From Nocardioides baekrokdamisoli (lineage in GTDB: Bacteria; Actinomycetota; Actinomycetes; Propionibacteriales; Nocardioidaceae): a stretch of DNA of 64,000 nucleotides. The notes below the pieces were generated by a model. It was not told where the DNA came from and made no database searches. It worked only from the letters and a program-made list of their open reading frames with translations. Location of the stretch: assembly GCF_003945325.1 (NCBI RefSeq), contig NZ_AP019307.1:1798001-1862000 (forward strand). Direction: 5' to 3'. Made by a program: the position numbers and the translations under genes. Shown here one piece after another: positions 39,722 through 47,198 of this stretch (the stretch's first letter is position 1; each line of letters begins with the position of its first letter).

Positions 39722-40036
39722 ATGACCACCGTCAAGGGCTACATGGGCAGCGTCTCGTTCGACGGCACGACCGTCATCCTGAAGAAGTCGATGCGCGGTG
39801 AGCAGATCATCCCGCTCGCCGGCATCGCAGCCGTCCAGATCGAAGCCGCCGGGCTCGGCATGAAGGCGATCCGGTTCTCTGTCGCCGGCGGCAGCGCCGC
39901 GGGCACCATCAAGGCGATGGGCAACCACAAGAAGGCCGCCGAGGACCCGTTCGCTCTGACGTTCATGGTCACCAAGCAGGCCGAGTTCCGAGCACTCGCC
40001 TCGGAGATCCTGACGGCTAAGGCTGCGAGCGCGTGA
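39722..40036 (+). CDS. DUF4429-like moron protein
   Basis: 104 residues (or 107 from a TTG at 39713). VKGYMGSVSFDGTTVILKKS, IPLAGIAAVQIEAAGLGMKA and DPFALTFMVTKQAEFRALAS match a small PH-like DUF4429 fold. It has its own candidate promoter (TACGTT at 39709-39714, about 7 bp before the ATG), which would make a leaderless mRNA. The gene sits after the late terminator, the typical pattern of a moron expressed in the lysogen. No function is known. Confidence 0.72.
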   Translation: MTTVKGYMGSVSFDGTTVILKKSMRGEQIIPLAGIAAVQIEAAGLGMKAIRFSVAGGSAAGTIKAMGNHKKAAEDPFALTFMVTKQAEFRALASEILTAKAASA

Positions 40037-40048
40037 TCCAATAGCGTC

Positions 40049-40309
40049 ATGGCCAGAACCAGAAGCTGCGGCGAGCCCTTGGTGCTCGTCGACGGTACGG
40101 CGCTTGGCAGGTGCGATCTGGATCTGGACCCGACTCCACGAACGCGCCTCGGGCTCCGCATCGGCGGAGACCGTCCGCACCCAGGGGCGCACCGCACTTG
40201 GATCCGCGGTCCGATCGGCCCAGACGCGCGCACGTTTGCCCAGCCGGTCTTCTGGGGAGATCCGGCTGAAGAAGCCGCCCTCCTCGATAGGTTCTTTCCA
40301 TCCCTATAA
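40049..40309 (+). CDS. Hypothetical accessory protein
   Basis: 86 residues from ATG 40049, 12 bp after the moron stop. Arg/Gly/Pro-rich at first (TRSCGEPLVLVDGTALGRCD) with a plausible end VFWGDPAEEAALLDRFFPSL. No ribosome binding site is clear, so it may be leaderless or not expressed. Alternative frames overlap it. Confidence 0.4.
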   Translation: MARTRSCGEPLVLVDGTALGRCDLDLDPTPRTRLGLRIGGDRPHPGAHRTWIRGPIGPDARTFAQPVFWGDPAEEAALLDRFFPSL

Positions 40310-40390
40310 CAACAGTTACAGGGATTCCGGCGTGGCGGGCGCCCGAACGACCCCGCCGGCAGCGAGCATGGGACACATGATCAAGACCCA

Positions 40391-40753
40391 GTGACCCGCG
40401 TCGTTGCCCGCCTCCAGCAGCCGAGCAACCACGAACTCGTCGCTCTCGCACGCGACGGCCGCCAGATTCTCTACGTCGCGGAGAACCATGTCCGGCTCCG
40501 CGATCGCCTCCACGGTCTGGACGCCGCCGCTCAGCCGCTCCATCGAGGCGACCGCATCCGTCGCGCCTTCGGTGCCGAAGCATTCAGGTCCGTCAACGAC
40601 GGCTCCATCGTGCTCTGCGCCCCGCTACGTGATCGGTGGCGCGGAAGGCGCTACGACCTGATCTACATCGAGGTCGGCGTCTCAGAGTCGTTGGTCGAGC
40701 TCCTGCAGCCGGCACTCCGACCGGACGGCACGCTGATCCGGATCTGGTCGTGA
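40391..40753 (+). CDS. Hypothetical accessory protein
   Basis: 120 residues from GTG 40391. VVARLQQPSNHELVALARDG, VLCAPLRDRWRGRRYDLIYI and VGVSESLVELLQPALRPDGT show an ordinary alpha/beta pattern. Its TGA overlaps the next ATG. No family recognised. First of a chain of ten overlapping small genes that ends with a recombinase. Confidence 0.55.
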   Translation: MTRVVARLQQPSNHELVALARDGRQILYVAENHVRLRDRLHGLDAAAQPLHRGDRIRRAFGAEAFRSVNDGSIVLCAPLRDRWRGRRYDLIYIEVGVSESLVELLQPALRPDGTLIRIWS

Positions 40754-40914
40754 TGCCGCAGCTCACCGTCCGGTTCCTCGGCCGCGAGATCGTCCACCTG
40801 AACCTCGGCTCGTCGACGTCGGCCGAGGATGGCCACAGCGACGTCGTCACCAGCCTCGTCACGTTCGGCTTCCACGCTGATGACCTGCCCGACGGCCACC
40901 GGCGGGGATGGTGA
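40753..40914 (+). CDS. Small hypothetical protein (53 residues)
   Basis: MPQLTVRFLGREIVHLNLGS with a beta-like start and an acidic end. It shares one base with the previous stop (TGATG) and overlaps the next GTG. Supported only by the overlapping layout. Confidence 0.5.
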   Translation: MPQLTVRFLGREIVHLNLGSSTSAEDGHSDVVTSLVTFGFHADDLPDGHRRGW

Positions 40915-41087
40915 CCGTGGAGGGCACGTCGACCAGGCGCTGGCGGCTCCGTGGGTACGCGGCCGACGACAACAAGAAGCTCGTCCACCAGTCGATCTGC
41001 CGCGGCGATCGCGCACTCGACGAGTCGATGGCCGCACTCGAGCGCGACAAGAACGTCGGCCGCATCACCGTGGAGCCCGGCCGATGA
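40911..41087 (+). CDS. Small basic protein (58 residues)
   Basis: VTVEGTSTRRWRLRGYAADD with later ALERDKNVGRITVEPGR. GTG 40911 overlaps the previous stop (GTGA); the TGA overlaps the next ATG (ATGATG). No family recognised. Confidence 0.5.
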   Translation: MTVEGTSTRRWRLRGYAADDNKKLVHQSICRGDRALDESMAALERDKNVGRITVEPGR

Positions 41088-41272
41088 TGCGCGCCGTCGT
41101 GACCGCGGCCGCCGCCACCTTCGGCACCATGCTCGCGCTGGCCGGCGCCGCGGTCTGGACTGCAGGCGGCAACCTCGCGACGCACCTCGGAGAGAGCGCC
41201 GCCCTCGCGTTCTTCCTCACCTTCGTCCTGGCACTGGTCGCGGTGGCCCTCAAGTACGGGGACCGGGAATGA
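41084..41272 (+). CDS. Two-helix membrane protein (62 residues)
   Basis: Starts at ATG 41084 or 41087. Two hydrophobic helices: AVVTAAAATFGTMLALAGAA and ALAFFLTFVLALVAVALKYG. Small membrane proteins of this kind in phage accessory regions may act in exclusion or as holins. Overlaps both neighbours. Confidence 0.58.
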   Translation: MMRAVVTAAAATFGTMLALAGAAVWTAGGNLATHLGESAALAFFLTFVLALVAVALKYGDRE

Positions 41273-41625
41273 CTGCGCGCGATCGCCTCCGCGCCGAGCT
41301 GCTCGAGGTAGCGGAGTACTTGCACCCGCGGCTCCGCGACGAGATCGAGTGGCTTTACGGCGAGCACGACGTCCTGCAGGCCCGCAACGAGGAGTACTCC
41401 GAGCTCGCGCGCCGGCATCACGTCGCCTCCGTCATGGTCGGCGAGCTCCGGCAGCAGCTCGTCCGCGCCGAGCGCAAGCTCGAGGACTGCGCGGTGCAGG
41501 AAGTCGCGAAGGCCAAGCGGGTGGCCACCTTCCGAGGCAACGGCTACCTGCAGGTCACATCCCTGGGCGGTGGCAAGTACACGATCAAGCATGTCTGGAT
41601 CGACGAGGTGCGCCGTGCAGACTGA
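41269..41625 (+). CDS. Coiled-coil hypothetical protein
   Basis: 118 residues from ATG 41269. Long helices (LRAELLEVAEYLHPRLRDEI, GELRQQLVRAERKLEDCAVQ) end in a small beta unit (VTSLGGGKYTIKHVWIDE). Overlaps its neighbours. No family recognised. Confidence 0.58.
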   Translation: MTARDRLRAELLEVAEYLHPRLRDEIEWLYGEHDVLQARNEEYSELARRHHVASVMVGELRQQLVRAERKLEDCAVQEVAKAKRVATFRGNGYLQVTSLGGGKYTIKHVWIDEVRRAD

Positions 41626-41986
41626 CCCGAACAACCTTCGTGAGATCCCCGCGCCGGCGAACGCCCGCCACTCCTGCAGCTCTTGTGGCCGACCGATCAT
41701 CTGGGCCATCACCGTCGCCAGCCCGAACGGCCGCGGCGGGAAGCTCATGCCACTCGACCCGCTCGAGGACTCCGCCGGCAACGTCGCCATAACCCAGCCC
41801 CACGGCCGCGGATCCAGACTCCACGCCCGCGTCCTCATGAAGGACGAAGCCCGGGACCGCTCCGGAACCCAGTGGATCGCGATGCCGCACTTCGCGACCT
41901 GCGCCGGCAAGACCAAGCCCGAACTACCCGACAACGTGATCGACATGGCAGCTCACCGGCGACGTCGACGAGGAGGAAGACGATGA
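41615..41986 (+). CDS. Zinc-knuckle hypothetical protein
   Basis: 123 residues from GTG 41615. SCSSCGRPIIWAITVASPNG gives a CxxC, and IAMPHFATCAGKTKPELP a His and Cys, a likely zinc site. Similar small zinc proteins occur in actinophage early regions. It overlaps the previous gene by 11 bp. Confidence 0.6.
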   Translation: MQTDPNNLREIPAPANARHSCSSCGRPIIWAITVASPNGRGGKLMPLDPLEDSAGNVAITQPHGRGSRLHARVLMKDEARDRSGTQWIAMPHFATCAGKTKPELPDNVIDMAAHRRRRRGGRR

Positions 41987-42336
41987 CCAGCATCGCCCAC
42001 ATCGAGACCGCCTGGGCCCGGGGCGGCGTCAAGATCGGGATCGGCCGCCGACCAGACTCCAGCCAAGGCCCCCGACTGGTCCTGCGGTTCGCTCCACCCG
42101 AACTCGAGACGGCCCCTGACGACTTCGAGTCGATCGACGGCAGGCTGTTCCTCGCCGATGAGGACGCCCGGGCCCTGTACGAGGCGCTCGCGGAGCATTA
42201 CGGGCACGCGGAGAACGACGTCAGGGCCCTGCGCCGGGACTACGACGCCGAGCGCTCACGCGTCGACCGTCTCGTCGGCGCTCTGATTGATGGCGTCGGG
42301 GTCTTGTCGCGAAACGGGGGCCAGAGCCATGGCTGA
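41983..42336 (+). CDS. Hypothetical protein
   Basis: 117 residues with AGGAGG 7 bp before the ATG at 41983. Begins MTSIAHIETAWARGGVKIGI, then RLFLADEDARALYEALAEHY and a coiled end, DVRALRRDYDAERSRVDRLV. No family recognised. Confidence 0.58.
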   Translation: MTSIAHIETAWARGGVKIGIGRRPDSSQGPRLVLRFAPPELETAPDDFESIDGRLFLADEDARALYEALAEHYGHAENDVRALRRDYDAERSRVDRLVGALIDGVGVLSRNGGQSHG

Positions 42337-42604
42337 CCTACCTGAGCTGAACCGAGGCGCGCTGGGGACTGCCGTGCTGGCGTTCATCGAAAACGACGGA
42401 ATCCCTGCACAGCGACTCGAGACGGCCATCCGCGCCTACCTCTGGTCGATGGAGGAGGCCGACGCGACGGGTCTGCACCCGTCGTACAACGATCTGCGTC
42501 GGGCGCTCGGCAAGGAACCGATCCCGACGTGCCCGAAGTGCGGCGAGCGCGTACCGCACCGCGATGACAGTCGATGCGTACAGCCTCACGCGGGGCGCGA
42601 GTGA
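42329..42604 (+). CDS. Hypothetical protein with C-terminal CxxC
   Basis: 91 residues from ATG 42329. Helical, with LGTAVLAFIENDGIPAQRLE and LWSMEEADATGLHPSYNDLR, ending PTCPKCGERVPHRDDSRC, a small zinc knuckle. Its stop overlaps the GTG of the recombinase. Confidence 0.58.
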   Translation: MADLPELNRGALGTAVLAFIENDGIPAQRLETAIRAYLWSMEEADATGLHPSYNDLRRALGKEPIPTCPKCGERVPHRDDSRCVQPHAGRE

Positions 42605-43440
42605 CTCGAGGGCCGCAACCTCTCGCGGATCCGATCGCCCAGGCGTTCGTCGACTGGTCGACCGCTGAGAGGCATCCCGACACGACGGTGTCGCGGCGTC
42701 GTAGCGTGCTCCGATCGGTCGGCAACCCGGGGACGGCCACGCGCGAGGAGATCGAGGAGTGGTGGGCCTCCCAGCGGCACCTGAAGGACTCCAGCCGGGC
42801 CAACGCCCTGGCGATCCTGCGCGGGTTCATCAAGTGGTGCCAGATCTGGGAGTACCGCACCGACGATCCTACGGTCCGGATCCAGGCCCCGAAGGTGAAC
42901 CCGGGCAAGCCGAACCCCACAAAGAAGCACGAGCTCGACCTCATCTTCGAGCATCTGCGCGACCCGGCCGTCCGCGACTATGTGCAGCTGCGCCGCGCAG
43001 TACTCCTCGGCGTCGCGGCCGGCCTGCGGCGTGCGGAGGCCGCCGGGCAGGACTGGTGCGACATCGACCCGGCGACCAGGACTGCGCGCGTGACCGGGAA
43101 GGGCGGGAAGGTCCGTAACGTCAAACTCTCCGCGAAGTTGCTCGAGGAACTCGGACCGCCGATGCCGCGCGGGAACGTCATCACCCGCGAGGAAGCCGCG
43201 TGGCGGCCGGACACGCTCGGGCGGAAGGTCAACCGGGAGATCCGTGCCGCCGGCGTCGCCTCGACCATGCACAAACTGCGCCACCGGTACGGCACCGACG
43301 CATTCAGGGCCACCAAGGACCCGCGGGCAGTCGCCGAGCAACTCGGGCACGCGTCCCCGTCGACGGCCCTGCTGTTCTACATCGACGCCGACGACGAAGC
43401 AGCCGACATCATCGCGACCGCGGCCTCGGCGAACTGGTGA
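42601..43440 (+). CDS. Tyrosine recombinase, rightward (second recombinase of the prophage)
   Basis: 279 residues from GTG 42601, XerC/D-like size. All catalytic residues are visible: Arg143 in AAGLRRAEAAG, Lys in VTGKGGKVRN, His224 and Arg227 in HKLRHRYG, His250 in LGHASPSTALLF and Tyr260. The N-terminal SAM-like core-binding domain is at about 9-95. It is not beside an att site and faces the other recombinase. Possible roles: dimer resolution, DNA inversion, or a relic of an acquired module. Confidence 0.87.
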   Translation: MTRGPQPLADPIAQAFVDWSTAERHPDTTVSRRRSVLRSVGNPGTATREEIEEWWASQRHLKDSSRANALAILRGFIKWCQIWEYRTDDPTVRIQAPKVNPGKPNPTKKHELDLIFEHLRDPAVRDYVQLRRAVLLGVAAGLRRAEAAGQDWCDIDPATRTARVTGKGGKVRNVKLSAKLLEELGPPMPRGNVITREEAAWRPDTLGRKVNREIRAAGVASTMHKLRHRYGTDAFRATKDPRAVAEQLGHASPSTALLFYIDADDEAADIIATAASANW

Positions 43441-43715
43441 GGCGGCTCGACCTCAGGCCGAAGCCGAGGCACCTGTACGACCCTCTCGCTGACGAACCTG
43501 AACTCAGCGACGAGGACCGCGTCGACGGCGAACCGCTCACCCAGCACTACGAGGCCGCGCGCCGCCGGATCCAGCAGCATCTTGAGCGCACCGATCTCGA
43601 CGAGGAGACCAGGACCAAACTGACCGGCCACCTGCAGATCTTCCGGCTCCTCTGGGAGCGGGAGACGATCGAGGATCACTGGACCAGCGGCGAGGGCGAC
43701 AGGAAGCTCTTCTAG
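43437..43715 (+). CDS. Hypothetical protein downstream of rightward recombinase
   Basis: 92 residues from GTG 43437 (GTGA overlap with the recombinase stop). Acidic and helical, with DPLADEPELSDEDRVDGEPL and RRRIQQHLERTDLDEETRTK. The last codon region reads CTAG, shared with the convergent integrase stop. Probably co-expressed with the recombinase. Could be a directionality partner. Confidence 0.58.
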   Translation: MRRLDLRPKPRHLYDPLADEPELSDEDRVDGEPLTQHYEAARRRIQQHLERTDLDEETRTKLTGHLQIFRLLWERETIEDHWTSGEGDRKLF

Positions 43716-44662
43716 ACCGCGGTGGACTCCCCGTCGTGCCGCGCCATCGGGACGACCACGTTCTCGCCCATGCGGCGCTCATACTGCCGCTCCTGGGCCG
43801 CCGCCCGCGTCGAGTAACCGGCGTTGACGGCCGCCCGCCACCGCTTCTGGTTGACCTTCACGTACAGCATCGTCGTGTTGAGGCCGGCGTGCCCAAGCAG
43901 TTCCTGCACGACGCGCATGTCCCCACCGGACGCCTCGGCCATGTTCGTGCCGGCACGGTGCCGCAGCTTGTGCATCGTCCACCCACCCTCGAGAGCGCGG
44001 GAGACTAGGTTCCCCACCCTCTGGGGCGACAGGTGCCCGTCGATCCGACCAGGGAATGCGTATCCGGCTGGTGCCCGGAGCAGCTTCATGGCTGTCGTTG
44101 CCTCGAGGGGAACGATTCGAGTCTTGCCGCCCTTCCCGTGCACGATCAACGACCAGCCGTCCAGGTCCTCAACGAGGTCGCGCTCCGGCCACACCAACGT
44201 AACCTCGCCGCGACGTAGACCATGGCCAGCCGCGAGCTCGAGCATCAACTGCAGCCGGTCATCGGCGTCGAGAAGCGCGTTGTCGTAGACCCGGTCCGGG
44301 CACGGCATCGGATTGGGCGGCGGCGGATCCACCTTCGGGATCACATTCGCCGGCGACGCCACGACGAACTCGGCGTCCATGGCCCAGCGGTAGAACGCCC
44401 GCATCGTGGTCCGCTTCGACCGGTACGTGTTGGCGGCCCAGTCATGCGCCGCGAACCAGTGCAGCAGCTCGTCGCCGGTCAACTCCCAGGGCCCGACCTC
44501 GATGCCTTTCGCCAGCTGCTGAAGGTGGTCAGAGCGGGTGCGGATAGTGGCCGGCGGGTAGCGGTGAAGCCGGCCCCATTCTGAGAACTCCGCGATCGCG
44601 GCGCGCCAGGACGCCAGATGATGCGTCAAACCCCCAGCCCCCCAACTCGCCCGAGAACCCAT
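43712..44662 (-). CDS. Tyrosine integrase of the prophage
   Basis: 316 residues. Active-site residues: Arg150 in AAGHGLRRGEVTLV, Lys180 in VHGKGGKTR, His231 and Arg234 in HKLRHRAGT, His258 in LGHAGLNTTMLY and Tyr267. An N-terminal core-binding domain spans about 20-105. It reads away from attR, 364 bp from the core. In the circular phage it lies just downstream of the repressor in the same direction, so a shared transcript is possible. This orientation and position make it the more likely att integrase. Confidence 0.9.
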   Translation of the reverse strand: MGSRASWGAGGLTHHLASWRAAIAEFSEWGRLHRYPPATIRTRSDHLQQLAKGIEVGPWELTGDELLHWFAAHDWAANTYRSKRTTMRAFYRWAMDAEFVVASPANVIPKVDPPPPNPMPCPDRVYDNALLDADDRLQLMLELAAGHGLRRGEVTLVWPERDLVEDLDGWSLIVHGKGGKTRIVPLEATTAMKLLRAPAGYAFPGRIDGHLSPQRVGNLVSRALEGGWTMHKLRHRAGTNMAEASGGDMRVVQELLGHAGLNTTMLYVKVNQKRWRAAVNAGYSTRAAAQERQYERRMGENVVVPMARHDGESTAV

Positions 44663-44756
44663 CCATGTCTAGTCCTCAATGACGGCTGAGAAAGGGCCCG
44701 AGGAACATTACGGAGCGGTCCATCTGAAACCTATGAACCGATCGGGCGAACACTGC

Positions 44757-44774
44757 CTAGTTCAAACGAACTAG
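44757..44774. promoter_or_regulatory. Perfect inverted repeat upstream of integrase
   Basis: CTAGTTC and GAACTAG separated by AAAC. It lies 95 bp upstream of the integrase start and 130 bp downstream of the predicted phage-form repressor stop. Suitable as an operator or integrase arm site. The order GTTC-n4-GAAC is opposite to the actinobacterial LexA box. Confidence 0.4.
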
Positions 44775-44903
44775 AGTGCAATGCCGCATAGCGAGCGTGC
44801 CGAGAACACACATGAGTCCAGCGGGCGAGGCCTCCGCCGGCGTCGCGCTGGCGGACGCTCTCGGTCGCTTGCGCGAGACATAGCCCGAAGGCGCAGCGCT
44901 CAT

Positions 44904-45025
44904 TCAAGCCGACGCCTTGCCGGATTCTGGCCGAACGGAGGATGCGCGAGCAGCCCGGATCTCGGAAAGATAGATGACCTCGGCTACCCTCGGCTCAGCG
45001 AGGGAGGGAACCATGCCAGACCACA
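44904..45025 (-). other. Alternative repressor C-terminus encoded at the right prophage end
   Basis: Joined to the repressor frame through the 40-bp core (as in attP), this stretch reads LWSGMVPSLAEPRVAEVIYL followed by SEIRAARASSVRPESGKASA and a TGA at 44904. It is 40 residues and in frame with codon 113 of the repressor. In the prophage it is cut off from the repressor and has no start of its own. A nonpolar small-residue end (ASA) resembles C-terminal degradation tags. Inference from sequence. Confidence 0.7.
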
Positions 45026-45065
45026 GATCAGAAGGTCTGGGGTTCGAATCCCTACAGCCGCGCAA
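45026..45065. repeat. Prophage attR and element 2 attL (shared core)
   Basis: Forty bases identical to 2683-2722, from GATCAGAAGG to GCCGCGCAA, of the tRNA-Arg 3' part. To its left is prophage, to its right element 2, so this one copy serves both. It lacks the anticodon arm, so it is not a tRNA gene. Identity to the third copy (53075-53113) is 39 bp. Confidence 0.92.
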
Positions 45066-45071
45066 GACGGG

Positions 45072-45115
45072 AAACCGCCTCTGAACTGCGAAAACGTGGG
45101 TATCAGAGGCGGTTT
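45072..45115 (+). terminator. Terminator just inside element 2 left end
   Basis: AAACCGCCTCTGA pairs with TCAGAGGCGGTTT, 13 perfect pairs, then TCTTTT. Placed 7 bp after the att core, it would end tRNA-Arg transcription when element 2 alone occupies the tRNA. Confidence 0.88.
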
Positions 45116-45292
45116 TCTTTTCGCAAAGCACTCGCCGTGCGCTCGGTCGTGCAATCTCCGTGCAATCAGACCCGGCCTGATACGGCCCCAGACGCACGAA
45201 CGCCGGGCGGTCGCTTCCGTTGCTGGCGCGAGCCGTCCGGCGTCGTGTTTGGCCACCTATTTGGCCGGCCACCTGTTTGGCCGTGGTTCTGG

Positions 45293-45517
45293 TCAGACCA
45301 GCGCGAACAGGTCGCTGAACTCCTTGCCTGTGGCGATCATCAGCGCGGCGACAAGTTCGGGGGTAGCGCCGCCCTCGTCGTCGAGCAGCCCATAGGAGTG
45401 GAGAGACTCCGACGAGTGCAGTGCGGCCAGCGGGGCGAGGTTGCTGGCCAGTCGGGCGCGCCCCGGGTCGATGGTCTGGAGCGCCTCAAGGGCGGTGGGC
45501 TTCGGTTTGATGGTCAT
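45293..45517 (-). CDS. Small hypothetical protein of element 2
   Basis: 74 residues starting at the ATG at 45517. TALEALQTIDPGRARLASNL, SLHSYGLLDDEGGATPELVA and LMIATGKEFSDLFALV are helical. No family recognised. It lies alone, 175 bp from the terminator, away from the other genes of the element. Confidence 0.5.
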   Translation of the reverse strand: MTIKPKPTALEALQTIDPGRARLASNLAPLAALHSSESLHSYGLLDDEGGATPELVAALMIATGKEFSDLFALV

Positions 45518-45911
45518 GCTGCGAGCCTTGCTGGCCAGTCCACAAAACGCCAGGCGATCTCACTAGCCGGGGGTGCTCTCCGGCGTGTCGCAGTTGCCGT
45601 GGACATCCCCCCGGGTTTCTTACGCTCAAAACCAACCAGATGCTTCCACTATCGCCAGGCTGGCTCACAAACTTCTGCCACTTCGGCATCCGCTTTCTAT
45701 TTACCTGGAGCAGCGAGAGGGGCATTGTGTGGCCCCGTAGCGAGCGCGCCAGCGCTCAGCGAAGCGGGACGCATTGTGCCCCGGCAGTGTCAGTGCCAAC
45801 ACCGAATGGTTCTCGCTCGCTGACCGCGCCCGCACTCAATGCTCGGCAGAGGGCCCAGCGCAAGCGGCGAGCTGGTTGCTCTTTGGTGCGACCACGCGTC
45901 GCCGGGTTCGT
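45518..45911. other. Gene-poor stretch in element 2
   Basis: About 390 bp with no convincing coding sequence on either strand. It holds a hairpin GAGCGC-GCCA-GCGCTC and two similar GCATTGTG-n-GCCCC segments 50 bp apart. It could contain a regulatory RNA, an origin or only sequence remnants. No firm assignment. Confidence 0.3.
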
Positions 45912-46475
45912 TCAGCCGATTTCGGCAACCAGCCGGCGGGCGGCCATGTTTGCTCGCCCGTAGACGAGCAGCCAGTTGTGCTTGGCCGTTTCAGTGAACT
46001 TGCCGGGGTTGAGCGCGTCCAAGACGATAGCGCCGTAGACCTGGTGGGCGTTCACTAAGTGCTTCCGCAGTTCGACCCAATCAGCGCTTGTCGCAGCGGT
46101 CCCCGAGCTTGCGGCCAGGTCCGACAACAGCCGTGGCATCCGAGCCGTTATGTCGGTGACGTCGTTATAGAGCTGCTTCGCCTGCTCATGTGTGTCTTCG
46201 CTGGGTTGTTCCCTCCAAAAGCGCCAGTTGTCGCTAAGCATTTGCACGCCGGCAGACATAAAGGCGAGTTCATCCATGACGTTCTGGCACAGCGCGCGAG
46301 CGTCGTCCCGGTTGCGTGATTGCCGTTCGTATTCGTGTTTGTCGCGATCATGCTGGAGGCGTTCTCGGTCCAGGTCGCGTTGACCACCAGCGACCTTCAA
46401 GGAGATAGCGGCCGACACGGCTGCGGCGACAACCGATGAGGAAGCTGCGGCTGCCGCGATTGCTTCGAAACTCAT
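45912..46475 (-). CDS. Membrane-anchored hypothetical protein of element 2
   Basis: 187 residues starting at ATG 46475. An N-terminal hydrophobic helix (FEAIAAAAASSSVVAAAVSA) precedes a charged coiled coil (QRDLDRERLQHDRDKHEYER) and a helical domain (QVYGAIVLDALNPGKFTETA). Resembles the membrane-bound partner proteins found with integrative elements and defence genes, but no family is recognised. 8 bp from the J-like gene and probably co-transcribed. Confidence 0.65.
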   Translation of the reverse strand: MSFEAIAAAAASSSVVAAAVSAAISLKVAGGQRDLDRERLQHDRDKHEYERQSRNRDDARALCQNVMDELAFMSAGVQMLSDNWRFWREQPSEDTHEQAKQLYNDVTDITARMPRLLSDLAASSGTAATSADWVELRKHLVNAHQVYGAIVLDALNPGKFTETAKHNWLLVYGRANMAARRLVAEIG

Positions 46476-46483
46476 GTGACGTC

Positions 46484-47068
46484 CTAGTTCGGTGGCTCGC
46501 CTTGAGCGAGCAGTCGACGCGCCTCATTCTCCTCAAGATCGAAGTCGGAGTCGTACCAGTGCTCCCAGCCAGCCGCTCGGGCGATCACGACCAGCCCGGC
46601 AACCATGCCGGCGAGGCTGCCGACTGGGAGATTGCCGCCGATCAGTGCAAGGGCTTCAATCTTGTCGATCACTGCATTGAGTTCGCGTGCACAAACCACG
46701 TCAACGAACCCGGTGCGTTCTACTTCTCTGGCAATCGACTCCATCGCATCGGTCACGAGCGCATTGAAGCCGTCGAAGCCGTTGTCGAAAGTGACTGCAG
46801 CGTCATTGCCTCCGAGCGTCACTGCAGCGCTGGGAAGTTCGGGACGGGAGAGGATCTCGAGACTCTCGTCGTAAGCGGCCCTGTGGTCGGCGTTGAGCAG
46901 CAAGACAGCGGCTCGCGCCCTGCTGGAGTCGGCCTCAAAATCGTGCGATGCGCCGTTCGCCTTGATGTCAGTGATCGACTCGGCGACGAATCGCTGAGTC
47001 GCCTCGGCAATCTCGACAATCGTTGCGCTCTGACGGACTCCCAGGAGGTCGTACAGGGTCGTGGGCAC
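46484..47068 (-). CDS. J-domain-like protein lacking the HPD motif
   Basis: 194 residues from GTG 47068, chosen because AGGAG lies 8 bp upstream. Residues 1-65 look like a J domain: TTLYDLLGVRQSATIVEIAE at the start and LLLNADHRAAYDESLEIL at the end. The HPD tripeptide required to stimulate Hsp70 is absent, so DnaK activation is unlikely. A hydrophobic segment (GNLPVGSLAGMVAGLVVIAR) follows. It lies between the RepA-like ATPase and the membrane protein. Confidence 0.68.
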   Translation of the reverse strand: MPTTLYDLLGVRQSATIVEIAEATQRFVAESITDIKANGASHDFEADSSRARAAVLLLNADHRAAYDESLEILSRPELPSAAVTLGGNDAAVTFDNGFDGFNALVTDAMESIAREVERTGFVDVVCARELNAVIDKIEALALIGGNLPVGSLAGMVAGLVVIARAAGWEHWYDSDFDLEENEARRLLAQGEPPN

Positions 47069-47198
47069 CGTTGCGGCTCCTGAACGGTTTCGAGGGGCCC
47101 GCCTGGCCCGAGATGGCGCGCATCGCAACGTATCGCGTCCAAGGCTGCCTGTGCGCGGTTTCCGTACTCCGCTAGCGCCGAAGAATCCTCCGAAGGGA

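Larger units (their letters stand above)
2683..45065. mobile_element. Contractile-tailed prophage (element 1)
   Basis: About 42.4 kb bounded by a 40-bp direct repeat of the tRNA-Arg 3' end (2683-2722 and 45026-45065). It contains repressor and Cro-like genes, replication genes, terminase, portal, protease, capsid, sheath, tube, tape measure, baseplate, fibre, lysis genes and an integrase. No structural gene looks interrupted, so the prophage is probably inducible, although that cannot be shown from sequence. The sheath, gp25, gpJ and gpI genes make it a myovirus-type phage. Confidence 0.95.

Noticed and set aside
42601-43440. Rightward recombinase as the main prophage integrase
   Set aside because: It is farther from attR than the leftward gene, points towards it rather than inward, and is part of the small-gene chain.
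44757-44774. LexA/SOS box near the integrase
   Set aside because: The half-sites are in the order GTTC-n4-GAAC; the actinobacterial box is GAAC-n4-GTTC.
44984-45256. Another minus-strand frame across the middle att copy
   Set aside because: Reads the tRNA antisense strand in a different frame, without ribosome binding site or family match.
44904-45272. A 122-codon minus-strand frame across the middle att site
   Set aside because: Its upstream half is element 2 DNA antisense to the terminator. Only the part left of the core is meaningful, as the phage-form repressor tail.
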